From Suillus spraguei (taxonomy: Eukaryota > Basidiomycota > Agaricomycetes > Boletales > Suillaceae): a DNA stretch of 20,964 nucleotides. Shown one piece after another: positions 1 through 9,086 of this stretch. Numbering within the stretch: the first letter of the stretch is position 1; the number at the start of each line of letters is the position of its first letter. The position numbers and the translations under genes are program-made. The notes under the pieces were generated by a model. The model was not told the origin of the DNA, ran no database searches, and saw nothing but the letters and a program-made list of their open reading frames with translations. The stretch lies in contig JABCPU010000937.1 in the NCBI GenBank assembly GCA_016800925.1, positions 1-20,964 of the forward strand, read 5' to 3'.

Positions 1-981
1 CTGTAACACCATGATACTGTCAAAGCTGCCAGAGACAGGAAGATTGGTGATAAGGTCAACAGAGACCTGAGAAAAGGGGCGAGTCGCAGACGAGGCAATT
101 GGTGTAAGGGGAGGGTGGACAGGGTGTGTATCCATTTTCATTTGCTGACAAAGGGCGCAACCCTCAATGTATTTCTGAATATAAGAACCCATAGTGGGCC
201 ACCAGGCTTCCCGTTTGACAAGTTCTTCAGTTTTAAATCTACCGGGATGTCCCGCAGTAGGGGGAAGACATATGCCGTCAAGGGCGTCAGATGCTGTTTT
301 GAAGACGGGGTCATCGAGAGGATCAGAAGATGACAAAACATCTTGTAGGTTGGTGTCAATAAGACGAATGAATAGAGCATCAGGAAGGAGAGTCTGGTCC
401 TCGTTATCGTCTTTCCGGAGGTATAGTCGGGCCGGCAAGATAGTGCATCAGGTGCTGCTAATTTGGTACCCGCAATGTGATGTAGTTCAATGTCGAAGAT
501 AGACAAAATCAATTGCCAACGTGCTTGGCGACGGGTAAGCTTCTGTGCACTTCTGAAATATAGAAGATTCTTGTGGTCGGTGAATACCAAGACGGGGTGT
601 TGGTTTCCTTCTAGATAATGATGCCATTCGTTTAATGCCCGTATTACGGCGAGGAGTTCCCGATCAAAGATTTGGTAGTTACGTTCTGCGGGATTCAAAG
701 ACTGAGAGAGGTATGCGCAAGGGTGATAAACACCATTCTCATCGGTCTGTAAGAGAACTCCACCAGTTGCTACAAGCGAAGCATCGGTAGCAATAGCAAA
801 TTGTCGGGAAGGATTGGGGTTACGGAGTACCGGTTGGGATGTGAAACATCATTTTAGTTCTTCAAAGGTATCCATACATTCGGTTGACCAATCAAAGGTC
901 TTATTTTTCTTCATCAATTCGATAAGAGGGCAGGCAATATCAGAGTAGTGGGAAATAAATGTTCAGTAGAAATTGCAAAAG
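1..981 (-). pseudogene. pol: pol, RNase H and integrase N-terminus, frameshifted
   Basis: After the frameshift the frame reads RFCNFY, TGA (963-965), [13 protein letters not shown], then LK, TGA (849-851), [15 protein letters not shown] is the usual wording at the first stop, so arginine CGA has probably become TGA. RNase H follows with [43 protein letters not shown] and [13 protein letters not shown]. Near 430-445 the frame changes again. The integrase N-terminus then reads [20 protein letters not shown] and, further on, CALCQQMK: the His-Cys zinc-binding module. The frame is open to VSVDLITNLPVSGSFDSIMV at the window edge, where the catalytic core starts (the D in VDLI is its first acidic residue). 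About 35-45 residues usual between CLPP and AGHPG are missing here. Confidence 0.88.
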
Positions 982-2452
982 CGAGGAACGACTGAACATC
1001 TTTTACAGATTTTGGAATTGGCCATTCGGCGATTCCCTTGGTTTTGGCAGTATCCATGGCAACTTGTCCAGGCCGAATTATCATTCCGAGATATTCCACT
1101 TCTTCTGCATCAAAGGTGCATTTCTCCGGTTTTAAGAATAGATGTTTATGTCGTATCTTCATCAAAACCCGTCGTGTCTGTTTACGATGTTCTTCCATCG
1201 TTGTGGAGAAAATCAAGATATCGTCCATGTAGATAACCATCCATCCTTCGTTAATTTCTTGCTGGAAGGTACGATTCATATATGCTTGGAAAGTTGCCGG
1301 GGAATTGCAGAGGCCAAAGAACATGACATTCGGTTCAAAGAGGCCGAATTCCGTAGTAAAAGCAGCTTTCCAACGATCGTCAGGATGGATGCGAATATTG
1401 TTGTAACCGGACCGAATATCCATTTTTGTAAAGAACTGTGCATTATGAAGGCATGCGACGAGGGAAATGGGAAGAGGGAGCGGATAAGCGTTTTTGACTG
1501 TCCAATCATTGATGTAGCGATAATCTTGACAGGGACGCAATTCTCCGCTTTTCTTTCCTACAAAGAAGAAGCCACTAGCTTGGGGCGACTTCGATTCTGA
1601 GATAAAACCTTTCGCAACATTTTCATCGATAAACGTTTTGATGGCAGCACATTCTTTCTCCGATAGCGGATAAACCTTAGATGTACGAGGGATAAAACCA
1701 GGTTTAGTATCGATCCAATGATCAATGCCAGGACGTTCTGGAGGTAATTTGTTTAATCCGTCTTTAGCAAAGACGTCCGCAAAATCATGCAAATATTCTG
1801 GGACCAATTCTTCGAAGGACTTCTTCTTCTTTTCCTTTTTGTCTGTGGCGAATTCCTGCACTTTATTGCTATACTTCGGCGGAGGAAGGGAGTTTATGGA
1901 ATGGTTAGGGAGTTGTTTGAGTCGAGAAGTTCCATCTCGTGTGAGCGGGGTATCCATGGATACTTCATCAATAATCCTCATCGTAACTCCGTCAATGTCA
2001 TACTCCACAAGGAACTCCCCTTCTCCGAGTTCGTAAGAGGAGATCTTGCATACTTCTGGTGCGTGCCAAACATCCTGCATCATGTTGAATTGGTCATTAT
2101 CTTCGGTAGGTATTGTGGACATTATTAGTTCGTCCTGATCAGGAATTTCTTCAATGGAAGGAATGGGCAACTTGGGTGGCACAAAGTATTTGGTTAACTT
2201 TGGAATAGTATGAGCGCGTCCTCCGAGATCGTCGTCAGATTTTCGCTTTCCCTGTTGTTGCTCCGCAATTGGTTGCTGTTCAACTGGTTGCGACAATGAC
2301 GGTCGGAACTCTGGTTCTAATTCGTTCTTTCGTTTCTCTACACAGGGAATAGGTGATGGAGGACGTTGTGGTAGCTTTACTTGTGGGGGAGGATCATTGA
2401 TTATGAATTCGGCAGGGGTGACAATGGAAGAAGCAACGGGAGGCTTCAGAAG
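982..2452 (-). pseudogene. pol: pol, reverse transcriptase part
   Basis: An open frame from an ATG at 2296 gives 460 codons, but the same frame continues upstream to the protease, so that ATG is internal. A linker of about 150 residues precedes the RT domain. Visible RT blocks, counted from the ATG at 2296, are HWIDTKPG (193-200), [24 protein letters not shown] (about 237-260, quoted in part), [13 protein letters not shown] (291-303), [13 protein letters not shown] (325-337), [11 protein letters not shown] (354-364) and LKPEKCTF further on. YMDD at 1231-1220 holds two catalytic aspartates. After DVQSFL the frame breaks near 981-983: one missing base shifts the conserved GFCNFYR block to another frame. 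The last residues read in the ATG frame are spurious. All visible catalytic residues are kept. Confidence 0.9.
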
Positions 2453-2997
2453 TCATGAATTTTGCCATTTCTTGGGGTGACTATGAAAGGCTGAAGGTAA
2501 CCCGTTCTTCTTCCGGTCTGTATCTAGGTCGAGTTTGATTTCATCAGACTTTGTCATTCTAGGGAGGGAGAGTGTTTCGGCAGCCAAATCTATATGTGGG
2601 TTCATAGCGCGTAACCATGGGATTCCCAGAAGAATTTGATCCCTTCGTCCAAGTTTAGTGATATTGAACTTTCCATACATGGTTCATTCATCAATTTTCA
2701 CCACTAGGAGACAATAGTGCGTGATTGGTCCTCCCTTGATAAGGGTTCCGTCCGCTGTAGTAACTCGGAATGGTGTTTTGAGTTTTCATTGTGTGATCTG
2801 ATGGAGTTTCACAAATTCTTTGGAAATGAATGTCCCTGCTGCGCCGGAATCAATAATGGCGGTAGTGTCGACGGATTGTAAACGAGTACGCAAGTGAAGA
2901 GTGATGGTAACACGAAGTTCTTTTCTTTCACCTACAGCACGTACAAGTCTTAGTAATACATTAGGAGAAACATACGTCGAATCCTTGTTTCTCCAGT
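2453..2997 (-). pseudogene. pol: pol, aspartic protease part, with three TGA stops
   Basis: In the frame of the downstream reverse transcriptase, the catalytic triad AIIDSGAAGTF is encoded around 2863-2831 (D at 2849-2851). The second conserved protease block, QILLGIPWLRAMNPHIDL, lies at about 2635-2585. DSG plus a later hydrophobic-Leu-Gly block is the signature of retroviral-type aspartic proteases, which cut the polyprotein. In-frame TGA codons lie at 2786-2788, 2684-2686 and 2453-2455. Apart from these the frame is open from the gag end to the RT. Arginine (CGA) or tryptophan (TGG) could have stood at these places; CGA is favoured by the other stops of this copy. Confidence 0.82.
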
Positions 2998-3834
2998 TTA
3001 AAAATCCTCTACAATCTGCCTTATGGTTTTGTCTTCTTCTTCATCCTTGACTTCGGTTTGTCAGAGCGGTGTCTTCTTCTTTCTATCGGGACAATTATGG
3101 ATATGGTGTCCGGTCTTCTTGCATCCGAAGCATTGTCCTTTCTTCATACATTCGGTTCTCTCCATGTCGGAGATTTGGTCTATGACCATTGCGTTGGAAT
3201 CACGATTGGGTGTGTAATGTGCGTTTCCATAGTTCTTCTTCTTCTGCTGCGGAGCATGACATGTTCATATCGCTTGCAGGCGATGGTGAGAGTTGTCAAT
3301 GGAAACGCATTGCAGCACAACTTCGCGGAATACTTCTGAGACATCTCCTGGTGCGAAAAGCTTTGTGAGGATGCCCAAATTGAGGCCATCTTGGAAGAAT
3401 TGAATTTTGGTTGCATCGTCGGTGATACGGGCCTTGACCGCGAGTGCCTCAAAGTCAGCGATGTAGGTATGGAGATCACCGCTTCCTTGTTTGAGGTCTC
3501 TGAGTTTTGTTAGCGTGGTTCCCTTAGTATCCACCAGGTCGAAGGCTTCCTTGAAGCTCTTCATGAAATCCTGCAATGTCCCATAACCAACTTTTTGTCT
3601 GGAGGTGTCGGTTGACTGAGCGTAGTCGAGGAATTGTTCTTTCCAAGATTTGGCATTCTTTTCGGTCATGAAGAATGTAATGAAAATGATTTTCTGCTTG
3701 TCGGTGGTGTAAAGCTTTTCATTGATGTCGAAGCAGAGATTGCATGATTGGATGAATTCACGAGAGTTGTCACGATCTCCATCAAAACCGATTGGAAGAC
3801 CAATCTTGTATTCAAATTCTTTGGTGGTCGTCAT
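2998..3834 (-). pseudogene. gag: gag polyprotein with CCHC zinc knuckle, two premature TGA stops
   Basis: The frame opens with ATG at 3834 (MTTTKEFEYKIGLPIGFDGD). The first 189 codons resemble the retrotransposon Gag domain, with LHTYIADFEALAVKA and IQFFQDGL as typical stretches. After a TGA at 3265-3267 the same frame continues through a basic linker into CFGCKKTGHHIHNC, a C-x2-C-x4-H-x4-C knuckle for binding element RNA. A second TGA follows at 3061-3063, and the frame ends at TAA 2998-3000. Gag would assemble the cytoplasmic particle in which reverse transcription occurs. The knuckle lying in frame beyond the first stop shows that stop is secondary. Restoring one T in the run at 3000-3004 would fuse gag to pol. 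Confidence 0.85.
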
Positions 3835-3950
3835 GATGATGATTCGTCTGGTGAGTTTATACTTTCTCGGTGCCTACACGTGCTGTCTTGCTGTCTGTTA
3901 GGGCTTATCAGGGTTCGGGGTCAAAGACTGGGTAGTCGTCGGTCAGGTGG

Positions 3951-3961
3951 ACTTTAATCTT
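3951..3961 (-). other. candidate self-complementary primer-binding site
   Basis: The minus strand reads AAGATTAAAGT, one base after the LTR end. It is the exact reverse complement of ACTTTAATCTT at 4233-4223, the predicted 5' end of the element's transcript. In Tf1/sushi-type elements the first 11 nt of the RNA fold back onto such a site and prime minus-strand synthesis without a tRNA. No TGG at the start of this site suggests a tRNA primer. The pairing ends exactly at 11 bp on both sides. Confidence 0.5.
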
Positions 3962-3962
3962 T

Positions 3963-4476
3963 TGTTACGAACTGGGGTGGCGTCACCAGCGACAGTGAAA
4001 AGACACAGATGGTCTGCTGGGAAGTTCTTACAATGTCCAGAAGAGGACAGGGTGAAAGTACAAGGAACACGTTCCAAGTATGATCAAGGGTTCGGCCTCT
4101 AGACAAGTCTAAGAGGTTCTGCGAGAATAGAGACTAAGGCTAAGGAGTGCTTAGACTTAGAGACGATTCAAGACGACTTAGGTTGGAGACCTGAGCGAAG
4201 GATATTCCAGGTAAAACCCAGTAAGATTAAAGTAAAGTATACAAGTGTAATACAACGTGCTTAAATAGGCCACTATGCGCGCACAGACCAAGAGAAGTAT
4301 GAGAATGTTAGTGCATATCCAAAGAAGGAAGGCAACTATAGTACAGATGCGTTGAGCATATGAGTCGAAGTCTTGTTATGTAATATACAAAGTAAAGGAG
4401 ACGAGAAAATGAATAGGGGTACGTACGACTGTAACAAGCAACACACAAATACCATGTACCAATTAGAGCATCAACA
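3963..4476 (-). repeat. putative 5' LTR of the Ty3/gypsy element
   Basis: On the minus strand this stretch begins TGTTGATG (4476) and ends GTAACA (3963), so it has the TG...CA ends of an LTR. It contains a TATTTAA box at 4261-4267. A candidate primer-binding site follows after one base. The length of about 514 bp is ordinary for a Ty3/gypsy LTR. No second LTR is in the window, so the boundaries rest on the terminal dinucleotides, the TATA box and the primer-site logic. Its only reading frame of note (4308-4490 minus) shows no recognisable protein. Confidence 0.6.
4261..4267 (-). promoter_or_regulatory. TATA box of the LTR promoter (TATTTAA)
   Basis: The minus strand reads TATTTAAG here, inside the putative LTR. 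The segment that pairs with the candidate primer-binding site starts 34 nt downstream at 4233, which is where transcription should begin if this is the TATA box. That spacing is the main reason for the call. Confidence 0.5.
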
Positions 4477-4493
4477 GTTCTGGAACTCAAGTC

Positions 4494-4540
4494 GGAAGTC
4501 GAGTTCCATGAATTGAGTCCCTAACTCTGTGTATCTCGGG
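4494..4540 (+). repeat. direct repeat bounding the left array, copy 1
   Basis: The sequence aagtcgagttccatgaattg followed by agtccctaactctg is repeated with few changes at 6057-6103. The two copies lie at opposite ends of the array in the same orientation, like terminal direct repeats. They are far shorter than an LTR and no TG...CA ends are obvious. Confidence 0.65.
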
Positions 4541-6056
4541 ACTCGGGACTTGATACTCGAAATTCGGGACTCAATGATCAATAGTCCGAATTCGAGCTTG
4601 ACACTCGGGACTCAGCAAAGTGTGAGGCAGCACAATGGGAGGCAACAGACTTTGATCCACACATTTTGACTGCCGAACACCAAACCCCGGCAGCCAGCAC
4701 TCGGGACTCGGGACTGATAACAATGTGAAAGATATGAATTCACATATAGTGAGTGCCGAACCCCGAACTCCGGCAGCCGGAACTCAGGACTCGGGACTCA
4801 GAACAATGTGAAAGATGTGAATTCACATATCATAAATGATGAACTCCGAACCCCAGCAGCCAGCACTCGGGACTCAGAATAATGTGCAAGTCATTGATCC
4901 ACACATGTTGAGGGCCGAACTCCAAACCCCGGCAGCCAGCAGTCGGGACTTGGGACTCAGAACAACGTGAAAGATATTGATTCCCACATGTAAAGTGCCG
5001 AACGCCGAATGCCGGACCCCGAACCCGGAACTCGGCACTCGGCACTCAGAATCATGTGAAATTTAGTGAGCCACATATGTTGAGGGCCGAACCCCGAACC
5101 CCAGCAGCTGGCAGTCGGGACTTGGGACTTAGAACAATGTGAAAGATACTGATTCCCACATGTAAAGTGCCGAACCCCAAACCCCAGCAGCCGGAACTCG
5201 GGACTCGGGACACACAACATTGTGAATGATATAGATGCACACATGTTAAGTGCCAAACGCCGACTGCCGAGCCCCGGCATGCAGAACTCGGCACTCGGCA
5301 CTCAGAATAATCCACACATGTTGAGTGCCGAACCCCAAACTCTGGCAGCCAGAACTTGGGACTCACAACATTGTGAAAGATACTGATTCCCACATGTAAA
5401 GTGCCGAACCCCGAACCCTGGCAGCCGGAACTCGGGACTCGGGACACACAACATTGTGAATGATATAGATGCACACATGTTAAGTGCCAAACCCGACTGC
5501 CGAGCCCCGGCACGCAGAACTCGGCACTCGGCACTCAGAATAATCCACACATGTTGGGTGCCGAACCCCGAACTCCAGCAGCTGGGACTCGGGACTTGGG
5601 AGTCACAACATTGTGAATGATATAGATGCACACATGTTAAGTGCCGACTGCCGACTGCCGAGCCCTGGCACCCGAACTCGGGACTCGGACTCAGAATAAT
5701 GTGAAAGTTATTGATCCACATATGTTGAGTGCCCAACTGCGAACTCCGACAGCGGAACTCGGGACTCACAACATTGTGAATAATATTGATGCACACATGT
5801 TAAGTGCCGAACGCTGACTGCCGAGCCCCGGAACCCGGAACTCGGCACTTGGCACTCAGAATAATGTGAAAGTTATTGATCCACACATGTTGAGTGCCGA
5901 ACCCCGCACCGTCACACAGATATCTATTTTGTCTTGAACCTTGAGTGCTGAACCCCAAACCATGAAATCTGGTAGTCCACAATTTTGGGGTTCGGGGTTC
6001 GGTACCTAAGATTGTGACTCGCCACTCAGAAATATGTGAGGCAATCTTGCCATTCA

Positions 6057-6103
6057 AAAGTCGAGTCCCATGAATTGAGTCCCAAACTCTGAGTACCATG
6101 GCA
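6057..6103 (+). repeat. direct repeat bounding the left array, copy 2
   Basis: This copy reads aagtcgagtcccatgaattg then agtcccaaactctg and matches 4494-4540 over about 45 bp with a handful of substitutions. It lies just beyond the main repeats. Confidence 0.65.
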
Positions 6104-6256
6104 CTCGGGCATTCGCCACTCAGCATTCAGGATTTAGGACTCTACATCCGGATCTTGACATCCAGTCCTCGAAATCCGGAACAAAATATTTGGGAGTCAA
6201 GACAATCATTTGGACGGAATAAAATACTTTACATCATGTATGAAATGAAGACCATT

Positions 6257-7059
6257 CTAATCTAAACACAGTGAAGAGGACTCCACTCCCCTGCCTCTCT
6301 TCAATCTCTGTAGCATGTCAGTGTACATCTTCACCTCTGCCATCTTCTCATGGATACCCTCATCTTGCTCCTCCATCAATGCTACCAGGCGTGCTTGAAT
6401 CATCTTAAGTCCCATCACTGATGGGCCTGATGAGTTATTTACCTCCTCAGGAAGAACCAAGCCATCATCCTCAACTCCATTTTCCATCCAATGCTGGTAG
6501 TGAACGACACAGGACCTCATGATCCGACCCCATTGCCATGGTTCATTCGGAATTTCGGTGTGTCCCATCCACCATGGAGTATCATAGCTGGGAATCATCT
6601 GGGATGGATGTCCCGGAGCTGCGACATCATCAAACTGACATAGGTGGGATGAAAAGATGTGGTCTGGAACAGTGTTCCAGGTGAGCATGGGATACAATGT
6701 CAGGACATGAGCGACTGGGCTTGGAACAACAGAAACGATGTTCCTTGCAGCTGAGTACTGCAGGAGTGGCATAACAAATGTCTGTTGGAAATCTCAGCAT
6801 TGCCCACAAAAGTCAGCTGGTCATCCGGTAATCAGTCACTTACATTGATCTCCCATTGCAGCCCGGCTTTAAAGTACATGATCCGGGCAGAAGAGGGAGG
6901 GTTGTTAGCAGCCTCCATCTGATATTGAGAGATACATGCGCGGATGCACGATGCAGCCATATTCAAAGTACAAGAAATATCTTGAAGGTTCAGCTTCATG
7001 GGTTGCCAGTGATGTCCAGTATTTGGAGTGCCAGATGTGGATGCAGGAGTTTCAGGCAT
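6257..7059 (-). CDS. unidentified 246-aa protein with C-terminal coiled coil, two exons, intact
   Basis: Exon 1 runs 7059-6844 (72 codons), a 62-nt GTAAGT...CAACAG intron spans 6843-6782, and exon 2 runs 6781-6257 (174 codons plus stop). The spliced frame is open, giving 246 residues that start MPETPASTSGTPNTGHHWQP. The N-terminus is Ser/Thr/Pro-rich. A helical stretch at about residues 25-55 holds two cysteines (SCIRACISQYQ). Residues 100-170 are rich in Trp, Pro and His (TPWWMGHTEIPNEPWQWG). Residues about 197-233 look like a coiled coil, with acidic then basic charge. I see no signal peptide, membrane segment or known domain, and I do not recognise the family. It follows the KDZ transposase on the same strand, 171 bp from that gene's stop, and is the only gene of the cassette with no frame error. 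An upstream exon cannot be excluded. Confidence 0.7.
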
Positions 7060-8396
7060 GGCTCATGCAAGAGTGTGACGCTGGGAATGACACTGACAGA
7101 TGGTGAAGAGCTGATGATATGAGTCACTGATGGATGGATTAGAAATTCAAACTCCGACATGGGCTGACCCGGACAATTCCCAGGACTCAATGTTTGGGTG
7201 TCAAATATGCATTTCATCAGCAAAACAAATTCATTCATGTGCACCATCGATCAACGTGGGCTGCAGGTCTTGAAATGCTGCCTGTGCATCCTGAGCTAGT
7301 AAGGAATACATTTGAGACTGCCTTCCGGCATAGCATGCATGACCCGGAAGTTGTTTCAACAATGATTCCTGCATCCAGGCACCCCATTGGGTTGCCTTCC
7401 ACAAGAAAAAGTTGCACGTCCAATCCATCTCTGATTGCACCAATGATATTTCTTCCATCCATCGATCCCGTAGTGCCTTTGCCCGAAGCCAATGAACTCG
7501 GTAAACTTGGGATGGGTCCTGTCAGCTCACCACGGGATATATCAAGCATTCCCGAACTCACATTCCTCATTCCACGAATTTTCTGGACCCTCCATATCGA
7601 CTTCCACTGACCAGAACCAAGCAAGGGACTCATTTCGCTGACCTCGGGCATTTGGATCGCCGATGGCAGTGCTGATTTTGAGCTGCTCACGAAGCAGGGG
7701 TTTGTATTTCTGAAGCTGGTCTGGCCCCAGCTCAAGTTGTATCATTTGCTTCTTGGTTTTTGTATATATACTGGCATGTAGGGATACTGCCTGCTGCACT
7801 GATGTCACCTGGGACCACGCTCGAGTTTTTAGGGCTTGAGATTTGGCTTGCCTAACTGTTGTTTGGAACAGGATAGCCTTGTTGCACAAGTGAATGCAGA
7901 GATTGTGCAGGGCATCATTGGCCTGCCCTTCATGAAGCGACATCTCCAACGGAATCAGATCCTCTGCCATACAGCGTCTGCAATGTTCAACCCCGAGGTT
8001 TGATGGCAATGGAATTATGGTGAGCTCAGGTGAGTTTGTCCATGCATCAGATGTCTCGGTGAAATCTGCTGGGTCATCATTGATATCATCAAGAATATCT
8101 ATGTTCAAGTCGTCAGGATCGTCATCTGCATAAATCCCTCTCCCAGATGCGTAAGAGCAGACCGAGTGAATTCATCTATCTGGCCTTGATACGATCGCGT
8201 TGCCGGGCGATATCTAATCTCTGTGTCTCCGTCAATCATCTTCCAATTCTGTGGACCTCGATGAGCAATGCAATTTGAGCCTCTTCAATTGCCAACCCAA
8301 TGCATATCCATGTTGCCACAGATCTGTGAGAGGGTGCTGCATGACGGGCATTACCCGCTTCTAGTAGTCTAAGCTTGATCTCCTTTTTGCTTGGTG

Positions 8397-8447
8397 CAAG
8401 TGAAAAATGAATGCGGAGCTCCACGGAGACAACAAATGTTAACTTAC
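8397..8447 (-). other. intron with a lost 3' splice site in the KDZ gene
   Basis: The donor GTAAGT is perfect at 8447, but the expected acceptor position ends CACTTG instead of an AG. Removing these 51 nt joins the flanks as INIKK-APSKKEIKLRLLEA, the normal KDZ continuity. The length is a multiple of three without a stop, so retention adds 17 residues (from GKLTFVV onward) and keeps the frame. Confidence 0.5.
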
Positions 8448-9033
8448 CCTTCTTGATATTGATTTCATATAAATCCATCGCCGCAGGATCCCTGATTCTC
8501 TTGGACTGAGCGACCATCTCGCTGGCTAACCATTGTGTCTTTAAATTGCCAGGTGCAGCTTCATCAAGTCTGTCGAAAGCCTTGCCACTTTCGGCAATGC
8601 CATTCTTCGCCAGCTTGTATTTCCGGCAAAGAGTCCTTTTCATGCGGATCATCTTGCAGAAATTGAAATCATTCATCTGATAATCAAGACATTCCTTTCG
8701 GTGTGGGGATGACATTCCCCAAGTGGCAGGGGAAATCAGGTTGAGACGCACCCATAGGGTCTCCATGATCTCTCCATCAATCCAGCCAATGCCTTCAATA
8801 AAATTCGAAGCATATCGGACATAGCAACTGTCCTGATGTCCATGCACATGCCACAACCCGATTACAGGAATGATGGTCAGTTCTGGTACCATGTCAAGGT
8901 ATCGGCTTCAATCCACCGAACACGAAAGTGCTTGTTGTATTGACAATTGATGTCATAGAAGGTGACAGCCCTGGTAATGCCTTCTATGTTGTGCTGGGCA
9001 GCCTCACAAAGGGCATAGTCCATGTTCATTTGT

Positions 9034-9086
9034 CTGCAAATGATGCATGGTCAACTAGTGAATGTCAAATGGCATGTTTGGCTTGC
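9034..9086 (-). other. GC-AG intron inside the KDZ gene
   Basis: The minus strand reads GAAAG then GCAAGC at the donor and ends TTTGCAG. Removing these 53 nt restores GERQMNMDYALCEA, the expected KDZ wording; reading through gives QAKHAI and a stop. GC-AG introns are a known minor class, and GCAAGC differs from the consensus GTAAGC by a single T-to-C change. Confidence 0.6.

Larger units (their letters stand above)
1..4476 (-). mobile_element. Ty3/gypsy LTR retrotransposon, decayed, 3' end off the left edge
   Basis: Reading the minus strand from 4476 downwards, the order is a putative 5' LTR, a 128-bp leader, gag, protease, reverse transcriptase, RNase H and the integrase N-terminus. Protease-RT-RNase H-integrase is the pol order of Ty3/gypsy (Metaviridae) and differs from Ty1/copia, where integrase precedes RT. 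The coding part occupies three frames and carries seven premature stops, all TGA, plus single-base frameshifts near 982 and 430-445. The copy is therefore non-autonomous as read. The integrase core, its C-terminal domain and the 3' LTR lie beyond position 1, so the 5-bp target duplication cannot be tested. A second fragment of a related element lies at 20464-20964 in the same orientation. Confidence 0.93.
4490..6180. repeat. satellite-like array with higher-order structure (left array)
   Basis: This stretch is made of short words such as actcgggactcggg, gtgccgaaccccgaactcc and acacatgttgag, alternating with caatgtgaaagatattgatcc. The basic repeat is roughly 80-120 bp. A longer unit recurs with a 234-bp offset: the block from 5161 to about 5330 is repeated almost unchanged from 5395 to about 5566, including its cacacaacattgtgaatgat core. 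Both strands carry open frames of 70-160 codons across the array, but these only translate the repeat and are not genes. The end of the array (about 5920-6050) has a distinct module, gaaatctggtagtcc followed by ttggggttcgg, which also ends the right-hand array. Confidence 0.9.

Noticed and set aside
849..3267. TGA read as a sense codon (tryptophan)
   Set aside because: TGG is used normally for Trp throughout the same frames and arginine fits better at the diagnostic NFYR position; CpG decay explains the stops without a code change.
4830..6126. Open frames of 70-165 codons on the minus strand across the left array
   Set aside because: They translate the repeat units in register (recurring SPEFRLPGFGVRHFTCG-like words), change frame with indels and resemble no protein family.
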